36,339 nt of DNA from positions 1 to 36,339 of the forward strand of contig CAKRRH010000019.1 of assembly GCA_934394855.1 (NCBI GenBank). Reading direction: 5' to 3'. Positions 7,579 through 15,774 of the stretch are shown piece by piece. The stretch comes from an uncultured Eubacteriales bacterium. GTDB taxonomy: Bacteria > Bacillota > Clostridia > Oscillospirales > Acutalibacteraceae. How positions within the stretch are numbered: the first letter of the stretch is position 1; every line of letters begins with the position of its first letter. Position numbers and translations under genes: made by a program. Under the pieces are notes generated by a model that had not been told where the DNA came from, did not search any database, and saw only the letters and a program-made list of their open reading frames with translations.

Positions 7579-8400
7579 ATGATTAAAAAGCTCGTTGCGT
7601 CATTACTCGCATTATCGCTGACGCTGGCGATTTGCCTGATTTTAGGCGGTTGCGGCGGCAAATCGAACGGTAAGAATGAGTCGGATAGTAAACCTCGGCT
7701 TATCATTTCAAGCGATGAATATGAACCGTTCAGTTATATCGGCGAAAACGGTGATTATACCGGAATCGATGTTGAGCTTGCAAGGGAGGCTTGCAAAAGG
7801 ATCGGGTATACCCCTGTTTTTGAGCAGATAGATTGGAGCTGCAAGGATGAAATTTTGTCGTCGGGCAAGGTCGATTGCATTTGGGGCTGCTTTTCAATGA
7901 CGGGAAGAGAGGAAAACTATCTTTGGGCAGGACCGTATCTTTACAGCAGGCAGGTTGCGATGGTCAAGAAAGACAGCAAAATTAATCATTTAAGCGAGCT
8001 TTCGGGCAAAAAAATATCGGCGCAGATCGGGAGCAAGCCAGAAGCAGTATTTTTGGACGAAAGTAATCCGAAAAATCCAAAGGTCAAAGATGTGCTTACA
8101 TTTTCGACAATGGATGAAGTTTTAAGTGCTATGAGCAAAAATTATGTTGACGCCGCTGCGGGTCATGAAGCGTCGCTCATGATTTTCAATAAGACATCGA
8201 ACAACGAATATCGAATTTTGCCGGAAAGCATTCTGACCGTTCAGCTTGGCGTTGCATTTGATAAAAATGCGGATTCAAAGGTTGCACAGCTTCTCACAAA
8301 CGCACTTAATGAGATGAAAAATGACGGCACGACCGAAAGAATCGTCAAAAAATACGGACTTGATGAAAAAAGTGTGGTGTGGGGTGATTCGGAAAAATGA
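7579..8400 (+). CDS. Solute-binding lipoprotein (SBP_bac_3 family) paired with a sensor kinase
   Basis: The 273-residue protein has a lipoprotein signal peptide (residues 1-24), lipobox LGGC with acylated C25, and a type-3 extracellular solute-binding fold. PRLIISSDEYEPFSYIGENG, GIDVELAREACKRIG and the hinge GKKISAQIGSK match amino-acid-binding ABC receptors. The start at 7579 follows GGAGG with seven bases between; an in-frame ATG at 7552 has no ribosome site. No ABC permease or ATPase is nearby. Its stop overlaps the start of the hybrid kinase by four bases (ATGA), so the two are translationally coupled. It probably captures a small ligand, such as an amino acid, and presents it to the kinase rather than feeding transport. 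Confidence 0.85.
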   Translation: MIKKLVASLLALSLTLAICLILGGCGGKSNGKNESDSKPRLIISSDEYEPFSYIGENGDYTGIDVELAREACKRIGYTPVFEQIDWSCKDEILSSGKVDCIWGCFSMTGREENYLWAGPYLYSRQVAMVKKDSKINHLSELSGKKISAQIGSKPEAVFLDESNPKNPKVKDVLTFSTMDEVLSAMSKNYVDAAAGHEASLMIFNKTSNNEYRILPESILTVQLGVAFDKNADSKVAQLLTNALNEMKNDGTTERIVKKYGLDEKSVVWGDSEK

Positions 8401-10913
8401 GAAAAACAGTTAAAAACAGCCGCATGAGCAACATTGCACTTAATCTTTTCTGCGGTGCGGTGTGCGTTGTCGTTCTCGGCGTCGTGTTCATGTTTTCCAC
8501 CGAATATTGCAAAACAAAAGCCATTGAAACAATAAACGAAGTGCTTGATTTTGCAAAATCCGTCAGCAGGAAATATGATAATTATGAAATATCGAACAAG
8601 ACAAAAAGCCTTTTGACTCTTCAGGAAAAAGCAAAAATAATGAGCGATTATGTCGCGCAAAATGTGCTTGTAAATTCCGACCTGCTCCCGAAATATGCCG
8701 AAGATGTGAACATCAGCGGAGTTTTTGTGACCGATGAAAACATTTCGCTTGTCGGGCAGTCAAATCAAACTGCGTTCAATATATTTAAAAATATAATCCA
8801 AAGAGATAATATCAAAAGCATTGTGACCAATCCGAAAAAGTCATACATGGAGCGAATTGAGCATGACGGCAAGACATATGAATATGCCGTTGTGTCAAGA
8901 AATGACCGACAAGGGCTTATCGTATGCTACGAAGATGTGAGCGAAACGTTGCCGGGAAAGGACGAGCTTTCATTTGGCAATCTGCTTTCGGGATATGTTT
9001 TTAAACTGAACGGAACGGTTGTAATTACCGACGGTGTTTCGGTTCTCAATTCAAATGAACCTGAACTTGACGGGCTCTTGATTTCCGAGTGTCCGATCGT
9101 CGATTCAACAACAGGAGAATGGAAAGACGGAGATCTTGTTCGTTTGAAAGAAGATGGAAGCTATTGGTTTGGAAACAGAACGACATATAAAAGCTATTAT
9201 CTTTACGCATTTTTTCCGGAAAGAGAAGTTTTTGCGGCAAGAACCACAACGATGGCACTGACCGCCTCGCTTTTGCTTATGTTCTGTATGGCGCTGATAT
9301 TTGTGAAATTCAAGGCGACAAGACAGAATATGGAGCACATTGAACAGCAATATTACACGATAAGCGCCGTCAGCAGCATTTATGTCACAAATCTGCTGAT
9401 CAAAATTGACAGCAACCGATGGGAGCCGATAAAAGCGACCGATGAGCTGCTTAATATATTAAAAAATGAGTCGAAAGCGGATAAAATGCTTGAGCGGTTC
9501 GTGAACTGCCGTGTTGCAGCCGAATATCGTAGTGATTATTCCGAATTTGTCGACATTTCAACACTCAGCGACAGATTAAAAGGAAAAGAATTTATCGAAT
9601 ATACATTTGAAGGAATGAACGGAAACTGGTATGTCACGCTGATAACCCCGATGATGTGGGATAGCAAAAACAATGTTACTGCGGCGGTTTTTGCAACAAG
9701 GAACATCACCGAGGACAAGCGAAGAGAATTGAAATATCAAGACAAGCTTAAAGCGGCAATGATCGAAGCACAGCGGGCTAATGTTGCAAAGACGGATTTT
9801 TTGCGCAGAATGAGCCATGACATTCGCACCCCGATCAACGGAATTGAAGGAATGGTTGCGGTCAGCCGTCATTATGCCGACGATTTGCAAAAACAAGAGG
9901 AATGCCGTCAGAAAATCATGACAGCGGCGGGATTTTTGCTTGAGCTTGTCAATGATGTGCTTGACATGAACAAATTGGAGTCCGGCGATATCACGCTTGA
10001 AAATAAGCCTTTCGACATTAAAAAGCTGTTCGATGAATCGATTTTGCTTGTTGAAACTCAGGCGGTCGAGTCGGGAATCACAATATATAAATCGGACAAC
10101 ATCGTTCAAAACCGACAGCTTTTTGGCAGCCCGTTTCATTTGAAACGCATTTTACAAAATATAATGAGCAACGCCGTTAAATACAATCGTGAAAACGGAA
10201 CAATAACGGTCAGCTGCACGGAAAAGGACGACGGCGACAGGGCGATTATCGAATTTGTCTGCTCAGATACCGGAATCGGAATGAGCCGTGAGTTTCAGGA
10301 GCATATGTTTGAGCCGTTTGCACAGGAAAACAATGTTGCAAAAACGAAATATGCGGGATCTGGTCTCGGACTTCCGATTGCAAAAGAACTGATTGAAAAA
10401 ATGAACGGAAAAATATCCTTTGAAAGCGAAAAGAACAAAGGAACAACATTTTATGTGGAAATTCCGTTTGAAATATGCCATGATGAGCAAAGACAGGATC
10501 TTGCACCGATAAACGGCGACCATTCAATCAAAAATGTTTCGGTTTTGCTTGTCGAGGATAACGAACTCAACATGGAGATCGCTCGGTTTTTGCTTGAAAG
10601 CGAGGGTGCGGTTGTTACAAGCGCCGAAAACGGCAAGCAGGCGGTCGAGCTGTTTGAAAAATCAAGCCCCGGTGAATATGACATCATCATAATGGACGTC
10701 ATGATGCCGATAATGAACGGAATCGAGGCGACAAAAGTTATTCGTTCGCTTGAGAGGGCGGACGCAAAAACAGTGCCGATAATCGCAATGAGCGCAAACG
10801 CATTCGGCGACGATATAAACGAAAGTCTGAAAGCCGGAATGAATGAGCATTTGGCAAAGCCGTTAAACAGAGAGCGGATAATCGAAACGATATTAAAATA
10901 TTTAAACAGATGA
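8397..10913 (+). CDS. Hybrid sensor histidine kinase / response regulator
   Basis: The 838-residue membrane protein has transmembrane helices at about 14-35 and 283-303 bracketing an extracytoplasmic sensor of about 245 residues. A PAS-like region (about 320-445) and a coiled linker follow. Next comes a HisKA dimerisation helix with SHDIRTP (H474), then the ATPase domain with N box (IMSNAVKYN), DTGIGM and GSGLGLP. The C terminus is a receiver domain with VLLVEDNELNM, phospho-acceptor D767 in IIMDVMMP, and the switch MSANAF. No output domain or partner response regulator is encoded here, so the signal must pass to an unlinked protein. Overlap with the upstream solute-binding lipoprotein implies the two sense together. 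Confidence 0.92.
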   Translation: MRKTVKNSRMSNIALNLFCGAVCVVVLGVVFMFSTEYCKTKAIETINEVLDFAKSVSRKYDNYEISNKTKSLLTLQEKAKIMSDYVAQNVLVNSDLLPKYAEDVNISGVFVTDENISLVGQSNQTAFNIFKNIIQRDNIKSIVTNPKKSYMERIEHDGKTYEYAVVSRNDRQGLIVCYEDVSETLPGKDELSFGNLLSGYVFKLNGTVVITDGVSVLNSNEPELDGLLISECPIVDSTTGEWKDGDLVRLKEDGSYWFGNRTTYKSYYLYAFFPEREVFAARTTTMALTASLLLMFCMALIFVKFKATRQNMEHIEQQYYTISAVSSIYVTNLLIKIDSNRWEPIKATDELLNILKNESKADKMLERFVNCRVAAEYRSDYSEFVDISTLSDRLKGKEFIEYTFEGMNGNWYVTLITPMMWDSKNNVTAAVFATRNITEDKRRELKYQDKLKAAMIEAQRANVAKTDFLRRMSHDIRTPINGIEGMVAVSRHYADDLQKQEECRQKIMTAAGFLLELVNDVLDMNKLESGDITLENKPFDIKKLFDESILLVETQAVESGITIYKSDNIVQNRQLFGSPFHLKRILQNIMSNAVKYNRENGTITVSCTEKDDGDRAIIEFVCSDTGIGMSREFQEHMFEPFAQENNVAKTKYAGSGLGLPIAKELIEKMNGKISFESEKNKGTTFYVEIPFEICHDEQRQDLAPINGDHSIKNVSVLLVEDNELNMEIARFLLESEGAVVTSAENGKQAVELFEKSSPGEYDIIIMDVMMPIMNGIEATKVIRSLERADAKTVPIIAMSANAFGDDINESLKAGMNEHLAKPLNRERIIETILKYLNR

Positions 10914-10915
10914 TT

Positions 10916-10962
10916 AAAAAGATGTTAGATAAACGCTTCAGCATTTATTTAACATCTTTTTT
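10916..10962 (+). terminator. Terminator of the kinase operon
   Basis: A long stem pairs AAAAAGATGTTA (10916-10927) with TAACATCTTTTT (10950-10961), extended inward by an ATAAA/TTTAT pair, and is followed by a T-run. It begins three bases after the kinase stop codon. Confidence 0.75.
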
Positions 10963-11027
10963 ATATTTTTTCACTTGCGAAGATAGTCGTGAATATAATG
11001 ATATTGCACGGAAGGGAGGGTGAAAAA

Positions 11028-11336
11028 ATGGACTATTGCTATCAAAGCTTGGTTGCGACCTGCAACAAAACAAGAATATATCCCTCAGGATGTTGCCCGA
11101 ACAGCGGCGAGCGCCGTGACGGGAACGGCTGTTCATGCGGCAGCAACTGCGGCGGTAACTGTGGCTGTTCATGCAATGATAACTGCGGCTGCGGCGTGAT
11201 GAGAACGGTTGACGAGACAGGCGTTAATCGAATCAATTTCTGCCCGTCGTGTGCAAATTCGTGCTGCAAACACGACCATCGTCCGAGTCATGACGATATG
11301 TACGGCACAGAGCCGTTCGACGCATTTTTGAAATAA
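11028..11336 (+). CDS. Small cysteine-rich protein, unrecognised
   Basis: The 102-residue protein has 16 cysteines. Ten of them fall between about 20 and 60 in a Gly/Asn/Cys run built from units such as CSCGSNCGGNC. A CPSC at about 73-76 and CC with nearby histidines (CCKHDHRPSHDD) follow. The start at 11028 is set by a strong AAGGGAGGG site; an in-frame ATG at 10989 lacks one. Nothing hydrophobic is present. The pattern suggests metal binding (metallothionein-like) or disulfide cross-linking, as in some spore-surface proteins; neither is demonstrated. It stands alone between two terminators. Confidence 0.75.
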   Translation: MDYCYQSLVATCNKTRIYPSGCCPNSGERRDGNGCSCGSNCGGNCGCSCNDNCGCGVMRTVDETGVNRINFCPSCANSCCKHDHRPSHDDMYGTEPFDAFLK

Positions 11337-11387
11337 ATTATAAATGCATATATTCCTCTTAAATTAACTGTAATCTGCTATTAAACA

Positions 11388-11427
11388 TAAAAACGGACAG
11401 TCGCCATTTTCGGAACTGCCCGTTTTG
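11388..11427. terminator. Bidirectional terminator between convergent genes
   Basis: A 12 bp stem with one mismatch (11390-11401 with 11415-11426) starts with AAAACGG and ends with CCGTTTT. It separates the plus-strand cysteine-rich gene from the minus-strand ABC exporter genes and has T-runs on both strands. Confidence 0.7.
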
Positions 11428-11441
11428 TTATATATTCTGAT

Positions 11442-12242
11442 TCATGCGTTTGTCTTTTCCTCGTAAATCTTGGCGACCTCTTCAACATCGCCCGACGCAA
11501 TCAATTTGCCGTGGTCAAGCAAAATCGCCTTGTTGCAAATTCGTTTAACCTGTTCGATTGAATGCGATACGAAAAGGACGGTTACGCCTTTCTCAAACAT
11601 ACTTGTAACCTTGTTTTCGCTCTTTTTGCGGAATTTTGCGTCGCCGACCGACAAAACCTCGTCAAGAATCAGAATGTCCGGTTCAACGATCGTCGCAATC
11701 GCAAAGCCGAGTCGCGTTTTCATACCCGATGAATAATTTTTCAGCGGAACATCAACAAAGTCTTTAAGTCCCGAAAACTCAACGATTTCATCATATTTCG
11801 AACGGATAAATTCCTTTGAATAGCCGAGCACCGCACCGTAAAGATAGATGTTTTCCGTGCCGGTATATTGCATATCAAATCCGGCTCCGAGTTCAAGCAG
11901 CGGTGCGATTACGCCGTGCTTATACAGCTTGCCGGTCGTAGGCTTAAATACGCCTGCGATTACCTTTAAAAGAGTGGATTTTCCTGCGCCGTTAAGACCG
12001 ATAATTCCGAGTCTGTCGCCGCGGTTGAGCGAAAAGCTGACATCTTTAAGCGCCCAAAATTCATCATAATGAATGTCGCGCTTGATTGCTTTGATGAAAA
12101 ATTCTTTAAGGCTGTCAACCTTTTCCGAGCTCAAATTAAATCTCATTCCGATGTTTTCGAGTTTAATAATATTTTCACCGGTTTCGGGGTTCCAACCCTC
12201 GTCGTTCGTAATTACAACGCCGTCATCTTTAAATTTGCCCAT
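11442..12242 (-). CDS. Polysaccharide/teichoic acid ABC exporter, ATP-binding subunit (Wzt/TagH-like)
   Basis: The 266-residue ABC ATPase has Walker A GLNGAGKST, signature YSSGMK, Walker B ILILDE and switch SHS. The insert IYLYGAVLGYSKEFI and the leading IIKLENIGMRFN are typical of the Wzt/TagH (ABC-2 polysaccharide) branch. It ends soon after the nucleotide-binding domain, so it lacks the C-terminal carbohydrate-recognition domain of O-antigen Wzt proteins and resembles the shorter type. I take ATG 12242 rather than GTG 12248 because the AGGGG site is better spaced. It is co-transcribed after the permease at 12261, 18 bases away. No glycosyltransferases are nearby, so the exported polymer is unknown. 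Confidence 0.9.
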   Translation of the reverse strand: MGKFKDDGVVITNDEGWNPETGENIIKLENIGMRFNLSSEKVDSLKEFFIKAIKRDIHYDEFWALKDVSFSLNRGDRLGIIGLNGAGKSTLLKVIAGVFKPTTGKLYKHGVIAPLLELGAGFDMQYTGTENIYLYGAVLGYSKEFIRSKYDEIVEFSGLKDFVDVPLKNYSSGMKTRLGFAIATIVEPDILILDEVLSVGDAKFRKKSENKVTSMFEKGVTVLFVSHSIEQVKRICNKAILLDHGKLIASGDVEEVAKIYEEKTNA

Positions 12243-12260
12243 TTTCACAATACCCCTTTG

Positions 12261-13103
12261 TTAAATATACAAAATGAATTTGTCCTGCTTTTTGGCAAAT
12301 GCGAACGAGCCGATAATCAGCAGCACAACACCGAAAGCAAGCGAATAGAATGCATAGTTCCAGTTAAATGCCTGAAGCTCCATTGACTTGTCGGTGACAA
12401 ACAAAAGTCCTAAACTCTGTCTGAAGTTTGTGATAATGCAGTAAAGGGGATTGACCTTCAAAATCATGAGTGCAAATGCGCCTGCGCCTTTTTTGTCAAA
12501 ACGATCAACCTTGTAGAAGATCGCGCAGGTATACATTATGAGGGTCAGCGCAATGTTCCAAAGATATTCCATATCCCTGAAAAACACGCCGATAGTCGAT
12601 AATAACATTCCGGCACCGAGCGTCAAAATGAACAGGTTTATCATCGGGATAAGTACGTAGACCAGCTGTTTTGTCGGATATGCGCCGAGTACCAGGCAAA
12701 CAATGACAAGGACGATCAGCGAAATCAAAAACAGCACGAAATTGAACAAAACATGAGAAAGCGGATAGAGATATTTTGGTACATAGACCTTTTTGATCAT
12801 CGCCGCATTCGACCTTATGGCTCGTGTGCATTCTCGTGTTGAGTGTGAGAAAAAGTCATAGAGCAAGCGCGCCGAAAGAATGTAGACAGGGAATATTCTT
12901 GCGTGAACGCCCGAAGAATAGCCGAGCAACGGTCCGAAGATGATTGTAAGAACGATCATGTTGAGCAACGGCTCGAAAAGGGTCCACAATACGCCGAGAT
13001 AGCTTCTGCGATAGCGAAGACGGATTCCTTTAATTACAAGTTCGTTCAAAAGAAACCGATATTTCTTCACATGAGCCACAAGCTGTTTACAAGCTGTAAT
13101 CAT
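12261..13103 (-). CDS. Polysaccharide/teichoic acid ABC exporter, permease subunit (Wzm/TagG-like)
   Basis: The 280-residue ABC-2 type membrane protein has about six hydrophobic segments. The N-terminal motif RLRYRRSYLGVLWTLFEP is diagnostic of Wzm/TagG permeases, and FFRDMEYLWNI matches the conserved loop contacting the ATPase. With the downstream ATPase it forms a flippase that moves an undecaprenyl-linked polysaccharide or teichoic acid across the membrane. It is the first gene of the two-gene operon, behind a strong promoter. Confidence 0.9.
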   Translation of the reverse strand: MITACKQLVAHVKKYRFLLNELVIKGIRLRYRRSYLGVLWTLFEPLLNMIVLTIIFGPLLGYSSGVHARIFPVYILSARLLYDFFSHSTRECTRAIRSNAAMIKKVYVPKYLYPLSHVLFNFVLFLISLIVLVIVCLVLGAYPTKQLVYVLIPMINLFILTLGAGMLLSTIGVFFRDMEYLWNIALTLIMYTCAIFYKVDRFDKKGAGAFALMILKVNPLYCIITNFRQSLGLLFVTDKSMELQAFNWNYAFYSLAFGVVLLIIGSFAFAKKQDKFILYI

Positions 13104-13147
13104 TATATATTTTCCACTCCCGTAATTTTGATTTTTACAGATAAAAA

Positions 13148-13176
13148 ATTATATCATATATATTCAATTTTGTAAA
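13148..13176 (-). promoter_or_regulatory. SigA-type promoter of the ABC exporter operon
   Basis: On the minus strand -35 TTTACA (13171-13176), a 17-base spacer and a perfect -10 TATAAT (13148-13153) lie about 45 bases upstream of the permease ATG. Confidence 0.75.
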
Positions 13177-13261
13177 GTCCGATTATAGAGACAAAACACG
13201 GATTTTTCCTGCTTTTTTGTGCATTTTAGATTAAATGTGAACGAAAAAATTGTGACTGCTT

Positions 13262-14158
13262 TCAATCGATGCCTTCAAAATCCCAACTTGGAACAAAGCC
13301 TTCGTCGGCAGATGATTTTTGCTGTGAAAATCCCGAAAAGCCGAGTTCGTTTGCACACATGAGCACCTTTTCATATTCAAAGGTCGTGATTTTGCGGTTG
13401 ATCTCACTGTATTTTTCGGCATGATAAAGCGGAGTATATTGGCTCATCAGGCTTAAAAGAAACGAATCATTGCCGAATCTGCGGTGCAGCTCCTCCAGTA
13501 TTTTTAATGAATCCCTGTAGCAGCCGGGCATCACCAAATGACGCACGATGACGCCGCTTTTCATTATTCCGTCGGAGTCGAACTGCGATGCACCGACCTC
13601 ATTTATCATAGCCCCCAGCGCCGAAACCGCTTTGTCAAAATAATCGGGTGCTTTGAGATATTTTTGCGACAGATCCTTTGAATAAAACTTAACGTCGGGC
13701 AAAAATATTCGCACATATGGCGATATTTCTTCTATTATCTGCGCCTTTTCGTATCCGCCCGTGTTCATTGCAACAGGGATTTTCAGCCTGTCGCCACATT
13801 GTCTGATTGCCTCGATTATCTGCGGAAGATAGGGCGTCGGCGACACCAGATTTATGTTATATGCACCCTCATTTTGCAAATTCAGCATTATTTTTGCAAG
13901 CTCGCTTACCGAAATTACCTTTCCGACGCCGTTTTGGCTTATCTCATAATTTTGGCAAAACGGACATCTTAGCTGACAGTTTGAGAAAAATATCGTTCCG
14001 CTGCCCCTTTTTTCATCATCACCGCTGATCGGCGGCTCTTCCCATTTATGCAAATATGCCTTAGCGACATAAATCTTGTCGTCTGCACCGCAAAATCCTC
14101 TTTTTTCGGTCCTGTCCGCACCGCATTCACGAGGACATAAACTGCACTTTTCACCCAT
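13262..14158 (-). CDS. Radical SAM protein, PflA-like (COG1313 type)
   Basis: The 298-residue protein carries the radical SAM cluster motif C61-x3-C65-x2-C68 (CQLRCPFCQNY). Before it is a second cysteine group, C5, C8, C12 and C23 (CSLCPRECG, GFCGA), as in the PflA-related proteins grouped as COG1313. MNTGGYE and LPDVKFYS fit the SAM-binding TIM-barrel strands. It should bind a [4Fe-4S] cluster and cleave SAM to a 5'-deoxyadenosyl radical. The substrate is not known, and no glycyl-radical enzyme is adjacent. It has its own promoter and is divergent from the DUF5050-like gene. Confidence 0.88.
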   Translation of the reverse strand: MGEKCSLCPRECGADRTEKRGFCGADDKIYVAKAYLHKWEEPPISGDDEKRGSGTIFFSNCQLRCPFCQNYEISQNGVGKVISVSELAKIMLNLQNEGAYNINLVSPTPYLPQIIEAIRQCGDRLKIPVAMNTGGYEKAQIIEEISPYVRIFLPDVKFYSKDLSQKYLKAPDYFDKAVSALGAMINEVGASQFDSDGIMKSGVIVRHLVMPGCYRDSLKILEELHRRFGNDSFLLSLMSQYTPLYHAEKYSEINRKITTFEYEKVLMCANELGFSGFSQQKSSADEGFVPSWDFEGID

Positions 14159-14201
14159 ATTTATACAACCTTGCTTTAATTTTCTTAAGAATCATAAAAT
14201 A

Positions 14202-14229
14202 ATTATAACAAATTCACACAAAAATGCAA
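14202..14229 (-). promoter_or_regulatory. Promoter of the radical SAM gene
   Basis: On the minus strand -35 TTGCAT (14224-14229), a 16-base spacer and -10 TATAAT (14202-14207) lie about 44 bases before the ATG. Confidence 0.6.
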
Positions 14230-14242
14230 ATTTATGTTTTAA

Positions 14243-14271
14243 TTTACATAAAAAATGTGTTACAATAATAA
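14243..14271 (+). promoter_or_regulatory. Candidate promoter of the DUF5050-like gene
   Basis: A -35 TTTACA (14243-14248), a 17-base spacer and -10 TAATAA (14266-14271) lie about 50 bases before the ATG. A TACAAT overlapping the -10 is an alternative. Confidence 0.45.
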
Positions 14272-14322
14272 AAAATAAATTGAAAATACAATTACAGGCT
14301 GTTGAAAGGATCTTTTTAAAAT

Positions 14323-15261
14323 ATGGATAAGAAAAAAACAGTAATCACCGTGTCTGCGTTTGTTGTGTTCATTGCGGTGATAATCGGTGTAGTTTGCGGA
14401 ATGATATTATCGTCACCGGTTGAGATAAGCGCAAGCACGGCAGGCAATTTTGTCGGCAACATGATGAACGACGGATATTTGCTCGAAGACGAGGTATATG
14501 TTTTTTATGTAAATCCGAAGGACGGCGCTCTTTATCGCGCGGAATCGACTCATCCGGAAACCGCTTCGGTCAAAATTGCCGATAATTGCAACGGATTTTT
14601 GCAGACGGTCGGAAACAAATATTATTTTCTCAAAGGAAAAGATTTGGTCAGCTGTGACTTCAACGGCGCCGACATGACAACGGTTCTTAAAAATGTCAAC
14701 AAGCCGAATGTTGTCGGCGGTGCGATTTATTATTTAAACGACGAAGGCAATCTTGTCAAATATTCGACCAAATATGACAAAACGACCGTGTTTAACATCA
14801 AACCGGCAAACGGATATTTTGTGGTATATTTCAATAAAATCTATTATTCCGACGGTGAAAAGCTTTGCTCGGTGACTGCCGACGGAAAAACAGTCAGCAC
14901 ATTTTTCGAAGAAAAGACCGAAAAATTCATAATCGACAACAAATATCTGTTTTTTGAAAATGACGGTGCGGTTTATTCGGCAATGAGTGCAAACGGCGAG
15001 ATGGCTGTTACCAAAATTACAAAGGCTGACAATTTCTATGTAATTTTGAAATCAGGCACAATGATTTATGATAATGACAGCGGAGTTTATCTTGCAAACA
15101 TGACAAGTCTTACATCGGACGAAAAATATAAACCGACAAAGCTGTCCGACAAGCCCTCAAAAGGAGTTTTCGGTGACGACGCATATTTCTATTGGTTTGA
15201 CAGCGACAATTCGCTTTGCAGAGTCGATTCGGACGGAAGCAATATTGTAATTTTTAAATAA
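14323..15261 (+). CDS. Membrane-anchored DUF5050-like beta-propeller protein
   Basis: The 312-residue protein has an N-terminal membrane anchor (about 7-30, no cleavage motif) and an extracytoplasmic domain of repeated beta units. Motifs such as IYYLNDEGNLVKYS, IYYSDGEKLCSVTADGK and YFYWFDSDNSLCRVDSDGS recur about every 40 residues. This is the pattern of DUF5050 / six-bladed propeller proteins common in Clostridia. The role is unknown; ligand or cell-wall binding is plausible. The repeated Tyr-Tyr/Asp-Gly turns are the main evidence. Confidence 0.7.
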   Translation: MDKKKTVITVSAFVVFIAVIIGVVCGMILSSPVEISASTAGNFVGNMMNDGYLLEDEVYVFYVNPKDGALYRAESTHPETASVKIADNCNGFLQTVGNKYYFLKGKDLVSCDFNGADMTTVLKNVNKPNVVGGAIYYLNDEGNLVKYSTKYDKTTVFNIKPANGYFVVYFNKIYYSDGEKLCSVTADGKTVSTFFEEKTEKFIIDNKYLFFENDGAVYSAMSANGEMAVTKITKADNFYVILKSGTMIYDNDSGVYLANMTSLTSDEKYKPTKLSDKPSKGVFGDDAYFYWFDSDNSLCRVDSDGSNIVIFK

Positions 15262-15278
15262 ATTCCGACAAACGGCGC

Positions 15279-15318
15279 TTTGTGTCTAAAAAAATTCCGA
15301 CACAAACCCGAATGTGTC
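15279..15318. repeat. Three-part inverted repeat upstream of the V-ATPase promoter
   Basis: TTTGTGTC (15279-15286) can pair with GACACAAA (15299-15306), while GACACA (15299-15304) can also pair with TGTGTC (15313-15318). The two stems are mutually exclusive. In addition AATTCCGACA occurs twice as a direct repeat (15261-15270 and 15293-15302). The cluster ends two bases before the -35 of the V-ATPase operon, so it may be a regulator site, or the terminator of the preceding gene. Confidence 0.45.
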
Positions 15319-15320
15319 TG

Positions 15321-15349
15321 TTTACAGAGCAATTTTAAATTATTATAAT
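15321..15349 (+). promoter_or_regulatory. SigA-type promoter of the V-ATPase operon
   Basis: A -35 TTTACA (15321-15326), a 17-base spacer and a perfect -10 TATAAT (15344-15349) lie 69 bases upstream of the first ATPase gene. Confidence 0.75.
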
Positions 15350-15417
15350 AATATATGACATAAATTTGCTACTGTTTTGATAAATTAGATATGATTTTCA
15401 GAAAGGCAGGACGGATC

Positions 15418-15732
15418 ATGGCGAAAAACATGATAGACGAGGTTCGCAAAGCGGAAGAGCAGGCGGCGGCAATCGTTGACGAGGCAAACCAAAGAGCCTC
15501 GGAAGGACTGAAGCTTGCTAAGCAAAAGGCGGACGAGCTGATCAGATCGACGGTTTCGGACGCAAAAAAGAAAGCGGCGGTCACGGTTGCGACAGCCGAA
15601 AACAACGCATTTAAAGTAAACACGAAATCAAATGCGGACAATGTTTCATTTGCGTCTGATGAAATCGAAAAAGCAAAGGCTAACGAGAAAAAGGCGATCG
15701 AAGCCGTGATCAGTGAGATTATCCCGAACTGA
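15418..15732 (+). CDS. ntpF: V-type ATPase peripheral stalk subunit G/H (NtpF-like)
   Basis: The 104-residue, alanine-, lysine- and glutamate-rich, almost wholly alpha-helical protein has heptad spacing and no hydrophobic core domain. This is the coiled-coil partner of subunit E in the peripheral stalk of bacterial V/A-type ATPases. The start at 15418 (MAKNMIDEVRKAEEQ) follows GCAGGACGG; the in-frame ATG at 15391 has no ribosome site. It is first in an operon whose order matches E. hirae ntpF-I-K-E-C-G-A-B-D, and that position is the strongest evidence for its identity. Confidence 0.85.
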   Translation: MAKNMIDEVRKAEEQAAAIVDEANQRASEGLKLAKQKADELIRSTVSDAKKKAAVTVATAENNAFKVNTKSNADNVSFASDEIEKAKANEKKAIEAVISEIIPN

Positions 15733-15774
15733 TAGGTTAATGTATATAATGAATAAAGACAGGAGGAAAATGCG

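Noticed and set aside
9576..10139. 187-codon minus-strand frame inside the histidine kinase gene
   Set aside because: It lies wholly opposite conserved kinase motifs and has no promoter or ribosome site.
11388..11427. Possible insertion-sequence terminal repeat
   Set aside because: The inverted repeat is a single local hairpin with T-runs between convergent genes, fully explained as a bidirectional terminator.
14076..14330. 84-codon plus-strand frame spanning the divergent promoter region before the DUF5050-like gene
   Set aside because: It starts inside the radical SAM gene on the other strand, covers both promoters, and its Lys/Asn/Ile-rich translation reflects AT-rich DNA.
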